Shown in pieces: positions 1 to 7,868 of a DNA stretch of 35,219 nucleotides (position 1 is its first letter; each line of letters opens with the position of its first letter). A program made the translations under genes and the position numbers. The stretch is from Synergistota bacterium (GTDB lineage: Bacteria > Synergistota > Synergistia > Synergistales > Synergistaceae). The stretch spans positions 1 to 35,219 of the forward strand of contig JAEXGR010000052.1 of NCBI GenBank assembly GCA_023450745.1, in the 5' to 3' direction. The notes beneath the pieces were generated by a model. The model saw nothing but the letters and a program-made list of their open reading frames with translations. It did not search any database and was not told the origin of the DNA.

Positions 1-1
1 G

Positions 2-124
2 GCGGCGGTAGTTGGAGACACGGTAGGAGACCCCTTCAAAGATACGGCGGGTCCGAGCCTCAACATCCTCATCAAGCTGATGTCCGTGGTCGCCACCGTT
101 CTTGCCCCTCTATTTGCACTGTAA
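2..124 (+). CDS. hppA: Membrane-bound pyrophosphatase, C-terminal end only
   Basis: Only the last 40 codons are present, ending at TAA 122-124; the gene enters from the left edge. The visible peptide carries GDTVGDPFKDTAGPSLNIL followed by a hydrophobic last helix (IKLMSVVATVLAPLFAL). This is the conserved C-terminal signature of membrane-integral pyrophosphatases, which couple PPi hydrolysis to H+ or Na+ export across the cytoplasmic membrane. The ion specificity and K+ dependence are set by residues upstream of this fragment and cannot be judged here. A hairpin terminator follows 34 bp after the stop, so this is the last gene of its transcript. Confidence 0.9.
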   Translation, partial: AAVVGDTVGDPFKDTAGPSLNILIKLMSVVATVLAPLFAL

Positions 125-158
125 GGCGATAAACAGATTAAAAGCTGTGATAATATAA

Positions 159-196
159 ATTAGAGGGAGAGTTACAGCTCTCCCTCTAATCTTCTT
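159..196 (+). terminator. Terminator after hppA
   Basis: A perfect 13-bp stem (159-171 with 178-190, arm ATTAGAGGGAGAG) closes a 6-base loop and is followed by CTTCTT. The U-tract is interrupted but the stem is strong and lies directly behind the hppA stop, so it most likely ends that transcript. Confidence 0.75.
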
Positions 197-346
197 AATG
201 AAGCCCCGCATATCAATATCCGTGCGGCGCTGATGAACGGTTTCGCAGACAGCGGCGCGGAATGCCGCCGCTAACCTGCGAGATATACATTACGAAGCGT
301 TGACGTTGAGGCGAAAGTTCAGTCCTTTGCGAAGAGGAGGCAGTCT

Positions 347-2089
347 ATGGCATCTGACGATGTCCGTGAAATAAAATCAAGGCTCGACATCGTTGAGATC
401 GTATCCGAGTATGTGAAACTCAAGAGGAACGGGCGTACCTTCTGGGGATGCTGCCCCTTTCATAATGAGAAGACGCCCTCTTTCAGCGTCTCGCCGGAGC
501 GTCAGACTTACCACTGTTTTGGCTGTGGAAAGGGCGGAGATATCTTTTCCTTCATTATGGAGACGGAACATCTTGAATTTCGCGAGGCCCTTGAGAGGCT
601 TGCCGAAAGGGCCGGTGTTACGCTGTCGAGAGGACAGCAGAATTCTGCGGCGCAGCGTGTGAACAGAGATATAAATCTCACGGCGCTTGACTTTTTTTTA
701 GAATCACTGACGGCTGCCGGCGGAGAGCCGGCGAGAAAATATCTTGAGAGGCGTTCCCTTCCTCTTGATGTATGCCGCCGTTTTGAAATAGGCTGGGCTC
801 CGAACTCCTGGGATATGTTGGTTCGCAGGCTCCAGAAGAAGGGTTTCACCTCCGCGCAGATACTCGAAAGCGGCCTTGCCGGCGAGGGGCGCGACGGAGG
901 ATGCTATGACCGATTCCGTGGGAGGGTGATCTTCCCAATATACAATATAACCGGACGTCTGATCGGCTTCGGCGGCAGGATGATCGACGGAGAGGGAGCG
1001 AAATATCTCAACAGCCCGGAGAGCAGGCTCTTTAACAAGAGACATAACCTCTATCTGCTCGATAAGGCGAAGACTTCGATGAATGCTAAGGGGCACGCGA
1101 TACTGACCGAGGGATACCTTGACGCGATACGCGCGCACCTCTTTGGATATACAAATACGGTGGCCTCTCTGGGTACGGCGCTTACCCAGGAGCAGGCTTC
1201 GCTGATAAAACGCATGACAGGATTGTGCTATATCTGCTATGATTCAGACTCCGCCGGACAGGAGGCGGCGCTGCGTGCCATGTACACTCTTCACGCGGAG
1301 GGGGTCGTGGCGAAGCGCGTCATCTGGCAGGGAGGCAAGGACCCCGACGAAATATTGCTGCAGCCGGGAGGTCCAGAGCTTTTTGAAGGAGCCATCGCGG
1401 AGGCGCTGCCGCTGCCGCTCTTTCACGCGCAGCTGCGAAGCGAGGCGCTGAGGGATCCGGTGCTGGCGCCGGAGGCGCGCAGAGATCTGCTTGACGGTCT
1501 CGCGTCGCTTTCGATTTTTGACGTAATGCCATACTTGGACGAACTGGGAAATATACTCGGCGTATTTCCCCACGAGGTACAAAGTATGCTGGAGGAGCGA
1601 AAACGCCAAAGGCCGGAGGTTCATTCAAGGAACAGACGAGAGCGGGATGAAGGTGATTTTGTCCCTCCCGAGCAGAACTACGCGGACGACCTTGAATATA
1701 TGCTCTGCAGCCTGCTGTGGAGCAGAAAGGATATACGCGAGGCGTACCGGGCCGAGGAGCTTATGTGCTACATAGAGGATATGGGGATACAAAATATCGT
1801 ATTTGCGCTGCTCAGCGGCGACGATCCGGATGAGTTGGAGCGGCGCTGGCAGCAGATGAACGATATGAGCGGAATGCAGATAATCGCCCGCGGAAACAGC
1901 CTTCTTTCCCGGGAGGGAATCAGCGGGGAGACCGCCGAAAAGCTGATGGGGACTTTAAGGCGCAAATATTTGAAAAATCGGCTCGCCTCCCTTGTCAGGA
2001 AGATAAAAGAGGGCAATATTTCAGAGAGCGAATACGAGGAATATTTAAAATATACAAGATTATTAAAAGGAGGGAGCATAAAGGCATGA
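347..2089 (+). CDS. dnaG: DNA primase DnaG
   Basis: This gene encodes the 580-residue primase that synthesises RNA primers at the replication fork and binds DnaB helicase through its C-terminus. An N-terminal CHC2 zinc finger is visible (C36, H39, C57, C60). A TOPRIM catalytic core follows, with the acidic triad E255 (in TEGYLD), D299 and D301 (in YDSDSAG). The region from about residue 420 to the end is helical and fits the helicase-binding domain. The ATG at 347 has AGGAGG at 335-340, six bases away. The gene overlaps rpoD by ATGA, so the two are translationally coupled. This is the dnaG-rpoD core of the macromolecular-synthesis operon, here without rpsU directly upstream. In the 150-bp leader I see a 7-bp stem (251-257 with 266-272) but no convincing promoter. 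Confidence 0.98.
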   Translation: MASDDVREIKSRLDIVEIVSEYVKLKRNGRTFWGCCPFHNEKTPSFSVSPERQTYHCFGCGKGGDIFSFIMETEHLEFREALERLAERAGVTLSRGQQNSAAQRVNRDINLTALDFFLESLTAAGGEPARKYLERRSLPLDVCRRFEIGWAPNSWDMLVRRLQKKGFTSAQILESGLAGEGRDGGCYDRFRGRVIFPIYNITGRLIGFGGRMIDGEGAKYLNSPESRLFNKRHNLYLLDKAKTSMNAKGHAILTEGYLDAIRAHLFGYTNTVASLGTALTQEQASLIKRMTGLCYICYDSDSAGQEAALRAMYTLHAEGVVAKRVIWQGGKDPDEILLQPGGPELFEGAIAEALPLPLFHAQLRSEALRDPVLAPEARRDLLDGLASLSIFDVMPYLDELGNILGVFPHEVQSMLEERKRQRPEVHSRNRRERDEGDFVPPEQNYADDLEYMLCSLLWSRKDIREAYRAEELMCYIEDMGIQNIVFALLSGDDPDELERRWQQMNDMSGMQIIARGNSLLSREGISGETAEKLMGTLRRKYLKNRLASLVRKIKEGNISESEYEEYLKYTRLLKGGSIKA

Positions 2090-3429
2090 AGAAGACAAAG
2101 AGTAAAAAAGAAGAAATTATGCCCGAAGAGACGTCCCCTATAACGGAAGATGGCGCGGAGTCTATGAATGATGAGGCGATGGCTGACGATATATCGTCTG
2201 TGGACGACGTTGATATCGACCAGCTCAGCCTTGAGGAGCCGCCCGTTGATGAGCCGGATCTGATCGACGTCATAGCGCCGATCGACGAACCCGAGGAGGA
2301 CAGCTCCGTATCGCCGCTTGGAGACGATACCGAGGGAGCCGACTACAGCGCCTACATAGATAACGTGCGCGACCTGCTGCACGAGGGCCGCGAGAAGGGC
2401 TTTGTAACATACGAGGATATCGAAAAGAGGATGCCGAAAGATTTCCTCACCGCCGACATCCTTGACAATCTATATATGAATCTTATGGAGCTCGGCGTTG
2501 ACGTTCTCGACGAGCCTAAGACGAAGGTCGACCCCTCAGAGGGAGAGGCCCTTGTGCCTACGACGGTCAACAACGAGGATATGGGCGACCTGGAAGATCT
2601 GCCGCTATCCGATCCCGTGCGTATGTATCTCAGGGAGATCGGCAAGATACCGCTTCTCACTTCGGAAGACGAGGTCATGCTCGCCAAGGGGGTGGAGTCG
2701 GGAGACGTCGCCAGCAAGGACGCGCTTGTAGAGGCTAACCTCAGGCTCGTCGTCAGTATCGCAAAAAAATATATCGGCCGCGGTATGCTCTTCCTTGACC
2801 TCATACAGGAGGGCAACCTTGGGCTGATCCGCGCGGTGGAGAAGTTTGACTATCATAAGGGCTATAAATTCAGCACCTACGCGACCTGGTGGATACGGCA
2901 GGCGATAACGCGCGCGATCGCGGACCAGGCGCGCACGATACGTATACCGGTTCATATGGTCGAGACGATCAATAAACTTATCCGTGTTTCACGTCAGCTC
3001 GTACAGCGGCTGGGACGGGAACCGACGGCGGAGGAGATAGCGGCTGGAATGGAGATACCCTCCGACCGCGTCGAGGAGATACAGCGTATTGCGCAGGAAC
3101 CCGTATCACTTGAAACCCCGATCGGAGAAGAGGAAGACAGCCAGCTGGGAGATTTCCTTGAGGACAAGGATCTGCCCAGCCCCGAAGAGGCCGCCGCGAG
3201 CCAAATACTGCGCGAGCAGCTGGACGAGATGCTTGACGACCTCACCGACCGCGAACGCGAGGTTCTGAGGCTGCGCTTCGGACTTGAGGACGGCCACGCC
3301 CATACCCTCGAAGAGGTTGGCCGGCGTTTCGGTGTGACACGCGAGCGCATTCGGCAGATAGAGGCGAAGGCACTGAGAAAGTTGCGGCACCCGAGCCGCA
3401 GCAAGAAGCTCAAGGATTTCCTGGAATAG
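2086..3429 (+). CDS. rpoD: RNA polymerase primary sigma factor (sigma70/SigA)
   Basis: This is the 447-residue housekeeping sigma factor that directs RNA polymerase to -35/-10 promoters. After a long acidic N-terminus (about residues 1-80) comes a region 1.1-like segment (EDIEKRMPKDFLT), then region 1.2 (DPVRMYLREIGKIPLLT) and region 2 with the -10-recognising helix (YKFSTYATWWIRQAITRAI). Region 3 follows, and region 4.2 (LEEVGRRFGVTRERIRQIE) binds -35 boxes and ends the protein. The large insert between regions 1.2 and 2 found in proteobacterial RpoD is absent. Its ATG overlaps the dnaG stop as ATGA; AGGAGGG lies at 2068-2074, a rather long 11 bases upstream. A terminator follows. The promoters proposed elsewhere in the window (TTGCAC/TATACT, TTGACT/TATCAA) are of the type this factor reads. 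Confidence 0.98.
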   Translation: MKKTKSKKEEIMPEETSPITEDGAESMNDEAMADDISSVDDVDIDQLSLEEPPVDEPDLIDVIAPIDEPEEDSSVSPLGDDTEGADYSAYIDNVRDLLHEGREKGFVTYEDIEKRMPKDFLTADILDNLYMNLMELGVDVLDEPKTKVDPSEGEALVPTTVNNEDMGDLEDLPLSDPVRMYLREIGKIPLLTSEDEVMLAKGVESGDVASKDALVEANLRLVVSIAKKYIGRGMLFLDLIQEGNLGLIRAVEKFDYHKGYKFSTYATWWIRQAITRAIADQARTIRIPVHMVETINKLIRVSRQLVQRLGREPTAEEIAAGMEIPSDRVEEIQRIAQEPVSLETPIGEEEDSQLGDFLEDKDLPSPEEAAASQILREQLDEMLDDLTDREREVLRLRFGLEDGHAHTLEEVGRRFGVTRERIRQIEAKALRKLRHPSRSKKLKDFLE

Positions 3430-3439
3430 GTATGGAAGA

Positions 3440-3477
3440 GACACCCGGCATGTAACTGACGGGTGTCTTTGCCGTTT
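3440..3477 (+). terminator. Terminator after rpoD
   Basis: An 8-bp perfect stem (GACACCCG at 3440-3447 with CGGGTGTC at 3460-3467) with a 12-base loop is followed by TTTGCCGTTT. It lies 10 bp after the rpoD stop and separates the dnaG-rpoD transcript from the promoter at 3495. Confidence 0.8.
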
Positions 3478-3494
3478 AGGAACTTTGCTACTTA

Positions 3495-3523
3495 TTGCAC
3501 GAACGCTGTAGAAGCATTATACT
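3495..3523 (+). promoter_or_regulatory. Sigma70-type promoter for rqcP-eno-rex
   Basis: The -35 box TTGCAC (3495-3500) and the -10 box TATACT (3518-3523) are separated by exactly 17 bp, each matching the consensus at five of six positions as far as can be seen by eye. The promoter sits between the rpoD terminator and the S4-domain gene, with an expected start of transcription near 3530. It also explains why the TTG at 3495 is not a start codon: it is part of the -35 box. Confidence 0.8.
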
Positions 3524-3548
3524 TTTGAAGTATAAGTGGGGTGAGATT

Positions 3549-3821
3549 TTGAGGCTGGATAAATATCTGAAGCTGTCGCGCCTGATAAAGCGCCGGACGG
3601 TGGCGCAGGAGATGGCGGAGATCGGCGCGGTGCGTATCAACAAGAGGCAGTGCAAACCCGCCGCCGAAGTTCGTGAGGACGATGTTGTTGAGATTGCCTA
3701 TCCGCGTCGTATTCTGACGGTTAAAGTGCTGACGGCGGACGAAACGGCCCTCAAGAGGAACGCGACCGCATATACAGTGATAGAGGAGAAAGAGGCCGCC
3801 GCCGGCGAGAAGCCGTGGTAG
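3549..3821 (+). CDS. rqcP: S4-domain RNA-binding protein, RqcP (YabO) type
   Basis: This small (90-residue) S4-fold protein begins MRLDKYLKLSRLIKRRTVA and ends with an AYTVIEEKE stretch, closely resembling the Bacillus YabO/RqcP family. RqcP binds 23S RNA/tRNA on the 50S subunit and works with RqcH in alanine tailing of stalled nascent chains; Hsp15 is the related proteobacterial family. The TTG at 3549 is chosen because GGGGTGAG (3538-3545) lies just upstream and the S4 fold starts there. An upstream in-frame TTG at 3495 lies in the -35 box of the promoter and has no ribosome binding site. The gene is first in an rqcP-eno-rex transcript. No rqcH is visible in the window. Confidence 0.8.
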   Translation: MRLDKYLKLSRLIKRRTVAQEMAEIGAVRINKRQCKPAAEVREDDVVEIAYPRRILTVKVLTADETALKRNATAYTVIEEKEAAAGEKPW

Positions 3822-3862
3822 GTATAAAAGAGTCAGCCCGAAAGAGGAAAGGGGAAATCAGG

Positions 3863-5140
3863 TTGTCACGTATAGAGAGTATTCACGCCAGAGAGATATT
3901 GGATTCCAGAGGCTTTCCGACCGTAGAGGTCGAGGTCAGGCTTGACTCGGGGACGATGGGAGGCGCGAGCGTGCCCTGCGGAGCTTCCACCGGTACCTAT
4001 GAGGCATTTGAGATGCGTGATAAGGACAGCGGAAGATATCGTGGCCGCGGCGTCCTCGACGCGGTAAAGAATATAAACGAGGTCATCGCTCCCGCGCTTA
4101 AAGGGATAGACCCGACGGAACAGGCGCTCGTCGACAATACGATGATCGAGCTTGACGGGACGCTGCATAAAATACGTTTGGGTGCGAACGCGACCCTCGG
4201 CGTTTCGCTCGCTGCGGCGCGCGCCGCGGCTAACGATCTCGTGATCCCCCTCTGGCGTTATCTGGGAGGGCTCAACGCCGATCTGATGCCGGTGCCGATG
4301 ATGAACGTCATAAACGGCGGCGTACATGCCGACAACAATCTGAATATACAGGAGTTCCTCATCATCCCGCACGGAGCGCCCTCCTTCGCAGAGTCGCTGC
4401 GTATGGGAACCGAGACATACCACGCGCTGAAGGATATCCTCGCGCGTACGGGAAAACCTACGGGTACGGGGGACGAGGGCGGCTTCTCCTGCGATTTCCG
4501 TGACCCGGACGAGGTGCTGGAGACTCTGATGCTCGCGATAAGCGAGGCCGGATACCAGCCGGGACGCGATATTTCGATCGGCCTCGACGTGGCTGCAAGC
4601 CAGTTCGCGGTCGAGGGGGCCTACCGGTTCCCCGGCTCCAACTGCCGTTTCACCGCGTGTGAGCTTATCGATATGTATGAGAATCTCTGCGCGAAATATC
4701 CCGTTATCTCGATCGAGGACGGCCTTGCAGAGGATGACTGGCAGGGCTGGGTCTCGCTCACCGAGCGTCTCGGCAAAAAGATCGAGCTTATAGGCGACGA
4801 TCTCTTTGTGACACATAAAGACCGCCTGAAGATAGGTATTGAGAAGCACGCGGCGAACGCGGTCCTCATTAAGCCGAACCAGATCGGTACGCTGACGGAG
4901 ACGCTGAATGTCTGCGAGATGGCGCTGCGCGCCGGATATAACCGGATAATTTCCCACCGCTCCGGCGAGACCTCCGATTCTTTCATCGCCGACCTCTCGG
5001 TGGCGACGGGAGCCGGACAGATAAAGGCGGGAGCGCCGCGCGGCATGGAGCGGGTCCGTAAATACAACAGGCTGATACGCATAGAGGAGGCCCTTGCGGG
5101 GCGTTCCGAGTTTGCGGGAAAACCCTCTCCCAGGGTATAG
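3863..5140 (+). CDS. eno: Enolase
   Basis: Enolase (425 residues) converts 2-phosphoglycerate to phosphoenolpyruvate in glycolysis. The N-terminal AREILDSRG, the GASTG loop, GTETYHALK (catalytic Glu), DVAAS, SIEDGLAEDDW and GDDLFVTH (Mg2+ ligands), LIKPNQIGT (catalytic Lys) and SHRSGET are all present. The TTG at 3863 is preferred because AAAGGGG (3848-3854) precedes it and the family N-terminus (S-R-I-x-x-I-x-A-R-E) starts there; a longer in-frame start at 3815 would add 16 unrelated residues and overlap rqcP. Some usually invariant neighbours differ: CGASTG for SGASTG, GGVHA for GGSHA, and GAPRGMER where ARSER-like residues are usual. The catalytic residues themselves are kept. rex follows after 13 bp. 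Confidence 0.97.
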   Translation: MSRIESIHAREILDSRGFPTVEVEVRLDSGTMGGASVPCGASTGTYEAFEMRDKDSGRYRGRGVLDAVKNINEVIAPALKGIDPTEQALVDNTMIELDGTLHKIRLGANATLGVSLAAARAAANDLVIPLWRYLGGLNADLMPVPMMNVINGGVHADNNLNIQEFLIIPHGAPSFAESLRMGTETYHALKDILARTGKPTGTGDEGGFSCDFRDPDEVLETLMLAISEAGYQPGRDISIGLDVAASQFAVEGAYRFPGSNCRFTACELIDMYENLCAKYPVISIEDGLAEDDWQGWVSLTERLGKKIELIGDDLFVTHKDRLKIGIEKHAANAVLIKPNQIGTLTETLNVCEMALRAGYNRIISHRSGETSDSFIADLSVATGAGQIKAGAPRGMERVRKYNRLIRIEEALAGRSEFAGKPSPRV

Positions 5141-5153
5141 AGGAGGACAATAT

Positions 5154-5786
5154 ATGAAAGTAGCGGAACCAACGGTAGAGAGGCTCATACAATACTACCG
5201 CCTCCTGATGCTGATGAAGGAGGAGGGACGAAAGGTCGTCTCCTCGCTTCAAATGGGTGAGATGCTCGGCATCAAGGCGAGCCAGGTGCGCAAGGATCTC
5301 TCCTACTTCGGCGAAATAGGAAAGCGCGGCGTCGGTTACCATGTGAACCGTCTCTGTGCGCATATTGAGAATATACTTGCCTCGCCGCGCGTATGGCGGG
5401 TGGCGCTGGCCGGCGTGGGAAACCTTGGCACCGCGCTGATGGGGCACACCGCCTTCCAGAGCTATAAGTTCAACGTTGAGGCGCTCTTCGACGTCGACCC
5501 GGAGAAGGTCGGCCGTAAGGTGATGGGGGTGGAGTGCTTCCATTCGGACGACATCGCCAGGGTGATGGAGGAGCGGAACATAGAGGTGCTTCTGCTCGCG
5601 GTACCGGCCGCGGCGGCGCAGGCCTGCGTCGATAAGGCCGTCGCCTCGCCGACGCTGAAGGGAATACTCGCCTTCACACCCGCGACGGTGGTCGTCCCCG
5701 AGAGGATACTCTTTTACCGCGTGGATATCTTCGTCGAACTTGAGAAGCTTCTCTTCTTTCTCAAGGAACAGGAAAAACAGCATTAG
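5154..5786 (+). CDS. rex: Redox-sensing transcriptional repressor Rex
   Basis: Rex (210 residues) is a dimeric repressor that binds operators when NAD+ is high and releases them when NADH rises, typically controlling fermentation and respiration genes. The N-terminal winged helix (about residues 1-75) contains SLQMGEMLGIKASQVRKDLSY. The Rossmann domain follows with the glycine motif GVGNLG (87-92). The C-terminal helix (about 185-210) that swaps between subunits is present. The ATG at 5154 is seven bases behind AGGAGG (5141-5146). Its place directly behind eno links redox sensing with glycolysis on one transcript. I see no clear Rex operator (TTGTG...CACAA type) in the flanks. Confidence 0.95.
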   Translation: MKVAEPTVERLIQYYRLLMLMKEEGRKVVSSLQMGEMLGIKASQVRKDLSYFGEIGKRGVGYHVNRLCAHIENILASPRVWRVALAGVGNLGTALMGHTAFQSYKFNVEALFDVDPEKVGRKVMGVECFHSDDIARVMEERNIEVLLLAVPAAAAQACVDKAVASPTLKGILAFTPATVVVPERILFYRVDIFVELEKLLFFLKEQEKQH

Positions 5787-5813
5787 CGCCAAATCTGAAA
5801 AAATGGATATAGT

Positions 5814-5849
5814 CACAACGGGCGATATCATGATAAAATACCCGTTGTG
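5814..5849 (+). repeat. Inverted repeat between rex and yajC
   Basis: CACAACGGG (5814-5822) and CCCGTTGTG (5841-5849) form a perfect 9-bp stem around an A/T-rich 18-base loop. There is no T-tract, so it is a poor intrinsic terminator. It could be an RNA leader structure for yajC or a protein-binding palindrome. The half-sites are in the opposite order to a Rex operator. Confidence 0.5.
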
Positions 5850-5894
5850 GCGGAAGAAACAAATTAAAAACAAGTTTTGTAAGGAGGAATTTCT

Positions 5895-6380
5895 TTGGGC
5901 CAGCAGGGCGGTTTAACAAGTATGTTGCTACCTCTCGCAATGTTTGCGGCGATATTCTATTTCATGATTATCAGGCCGCAGAAGAAAAAACAGAAGGCGC
6001 ATGAAGATATGCTCGCCAGCATCAGTAAGGGAGATACGGTGATAACCGCCGGAGGGTTCTTTGGAATAGTCCGCGAGACCCTCGATGACAGCTACATCAT
6101 CGAACTTGACGAAGGCGTTAAGGCGCGTATCCTTAAAAGCTCCATCTCGATGAAAAAGAGCGACGGCAGCACGGCAGGCTCACAGCCTAAGAAAAAGAAG
6201 TCTAAGAAATCCGAGGCTTTGGCTGAGGAAAATAAGCCGGAGACCGAAGCGGCCAAACCGGTGGAGGAGGCTCCCTTGCTGGAGGCCGCCGCGGTAGAGG
6301 GCGATCCCGATGCCGCCGTAGTCGAAGAGAGCATCGCCGCCGCCGAAGATAAAGATGAGGAAGCTAAGAAAGAGGCGTAA
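5895..6380 (+). CDS. yajC: Sec translocon accessory protein YajC
   Basis: YajC is a small inner-membrane protein of the SecDF-YajC complex that supports SecYEG translocation. The single N-terminal membrane segment (about residues 8-26) is followed by the basic stop-transfer RPQKKKQK and the cytosolic core (MLASISKGDTVITAGGFFGIV). The TTG at 5895 sits seven bases behind AAGGAGG (5881-5887). The protein has 161 residues, whereas typical YajC has about 90-110. The extra part from about residue 95 onward is a low-complexity Lys-then-Ala/Glu tail of unknown role. secD and secF follow, which supports the call. Confidence 0.93.
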   Translation: MGQQGGLTSMLLPLAMFAAIFYFMIIRPQKKKQKAHEDMLASISKGDTVITAGGFFGIVRETLDDSYIIELDEGVKARILKSSISMKKSDGSTAGSQPKKKKSKKSEALAEENKPETEAAKPVEEAPLLEAAAVEGDPDAAVVEESIAAAEDKDEEAKKEA

Positions 6381-6410
6381 GCACAGCCTTTAACGTTACT
6401 CTGTTTTTCT

Positions 6411-6450
6411 ACGGAGAGGACAACTTTAACGGGTCCACTCCGTTTTCTTT
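6411..6450 (+). terminator. Terminator-like hairpin between yajC and secD
   Basis: ACGGAGAGGA (6411-6420) pairs with TCCACTCCGT (6434-6443) with one mismatch, closing a 13-base loop, and TTTTCTTT follows directly. By shape it is an intrinsic terminator. Because secD begins only 18 bp later without an obvious new promoter, it is more likely partial (an attenuator) than a full stop. Confidence 0.6.
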
Positions 6451-6468
6451 GTGAGGAGGCGCATGTAG

Positions 6469-7851
6469 ATGCTAAAGAGAGACAAATGGCGGCTTATTCT
6501 GGTCGTTGTAGTTGTCATAATTGCCGCGGCAGTGGCATTTCCCGTAAAGGGGAAAATACGCCTTGGCCTTGACCTTAGAGGCGGCGTCCATATCATACTT
6601 CAGGCGAAGGGGACGCCGGAGAATCCGCTCACCCCGGACAGCCTTGAGAGACTTCTTGTCGTTCTCCGCTCCCGCGTGGACCAGTACGGCATCGCCGAAC
6701 CGGTGATCCAGCGCGAGGGCGAAGACCGTATCGCCGTAGACCTTCCCGGGATAGAAGATCCGGAGGCGGCTCTCGACCTTATCGGCCGCACCGCCGTTCT
6801 GCAGTTCCGCCAGGTACTTGGAGAATCCCCCCGTGTGCCGGCGAAGCCCGTGCGCGCGAATTATGACAGCGACGAGCAGTTCAAAACTGCCGAAGATCGC
6901 TGGACGGCGGCGAAGAACGAGGTTGACCTTTACATAAAACAGATGGAAGAGGCGGTCAAATCAAATCCCGATATGGCGGTCGCCAGAAGCGAAAACGGCA
7001 GCGCCTACCTCCTAGGCAAGCAGTATGTCGGCGGCGGAGAGCTTACAAAGGCGGAGACGAACTTTGACCAGTTCGGCAAGGCGGCGGTCTCTCTGAAGTT
7101 CAACACGGAGGGCGCGAAGCTCTTTGACGAGGCGACGGCAGCCAACATCGGCAAACAGATCGCCATCGTGCTCGACGGCATCGTCATCTCCGCGCCGGTC
7201 GTTCAGCAGCGTATATCAGGCGGAGAGGCCCAGATCACCGGCTCCTTCTCTACCGCGGAGGCCAACAGGCTTGCCATTATGCTCCGCGCAGGCGCGCTTC
7301 CGGTCTCTGTCGAAGTCCTGGAAAACCGCTCTGTCGGCCCCTCCCTTGGAGCGGACTCAATACATGACGGAATCAAATCCGGCCTCATCGGCGCGGCGCT
7401 CGTCGTCATCTTTATGGTGGTCTACTACGGACTGCTGGGGATCGCCGCCGATATCGCGCTTGCCGTAGCGATGTTACTCGTCGTATCCGCGCTCATTATG
7501 CTTAAATCGACGCTTACGCTTCCCGGCATCGGAGGTATGATCCTTACGATAGGTATGGCGGTGGACGGCAATATTCTTATATACGAAAGAATGAAAGAAG
7601 AGTTCCGCTCCGGCAAGACGATGATGGCGGCCCTTGACACCGGCTTCCGCAAGGCGCTTATCGTAATCCTGGACTCGAACATTACTACGCTCATCGCCGC
7701 GGCGATACTCTTCTACTTCGGAAGCGGCCCGATACGCGGCTTCGCCGTCACGCTGAGCATAGGCGTCGTCGCCTCCGTCTTCTGCAATACGGTGGTCACA
7801 CGGACGCTGTTGGGAATAGTCCTCTCGGCGCGTAAGACCCATACTCTATAA
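6469..7851 (+). CDS. secD: Protein translocase subunit SecD
   Basis: SecD (460 residues) is an RND-superfamily membrane protein that with SecF uses the proton motive force to pull preproteins through SecYEG. The first membrane helix spans about residues 8-26, followed by the family motif GLDLRGGVH (33-41) and a large extracytoplasmic P1 domain. Five further hydrophobic segments follow from about residue 305, with the SecD-type GMAVDGNILIYERMKEE sequence. The protein is the short form, smaller than E. coli SecD (615). The ATG at 6469 lies nine bases after AGGAGG (6454-6459). A start-stop pair ATG-TAG sits immediately before it (6463-6468). secF follows after 17 bp. Confidence 0.97.
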   Translation: MLKRDKWRLILVVVVVIIAAAVAFPVKGKIRLGLDLRGGVHIILQAKGTPENPLTPDSLERLLVVLRSRVDQYGIAEPVIQREGEDRIAVDLPGIEDPEAALDLIGRTAVLQFRQVLGESPRVPAKPVRANYDSDEQFKTAEDRWTAAKNEVDLYIKQMEEAVKSNPDMAVARSENGSAYLLGKQYVGGGELTKAETNFDQFGKAAVSLKFNTEGAKLFDEATAANIGKQIAIVLDGIVISAPVVQQRISGGEAQITGSFSTAEANRLAIMLRAGALPVSVEVLENRSVGPSLGADSIHDGIKSGLIGAALVVIFMVVYYGLLGIAADIALAVAMLLVVSALIMLKSTLTLPGIGGMILTIGMAVDGNILIYERMKEEFRSGKTMMAALDTGFRKALIVILDSNITTLIAAAILFYFGSGPIRGFAVTLSIGVVASVFCNTVVTRTLLGIVLSARKTHTL

Positions 7852-7868
7852 GAAGGAGGCAATAGGAA

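Noticed and set aside
164..274. Open fragment between hppA and dnaG reading HINIRAALMNGFADSGAE
   Set aside because: It runs through the terminator hairpin, has no start codon with a ribosome binding site, and I do not recognise the peptide; at most it is a decayed remnant.
3866..5188. 440-codon minus-strand frame opposite eno
   Set aside because: This is a mirror of high-GC coding sequence. Its translation has no recognisable domain and enolase is unambiguous on the + strand. The same holds for the long minus frames at 11089-12453 and 28085-29596.
5814..5849. Inverted repeat downstream of rex as a Rex operator
   Set aside because: Rex operators have outer TTGTG and CACAA halves with a short A/T spacer; here the halves are in the reverse order and 18 bases apart.
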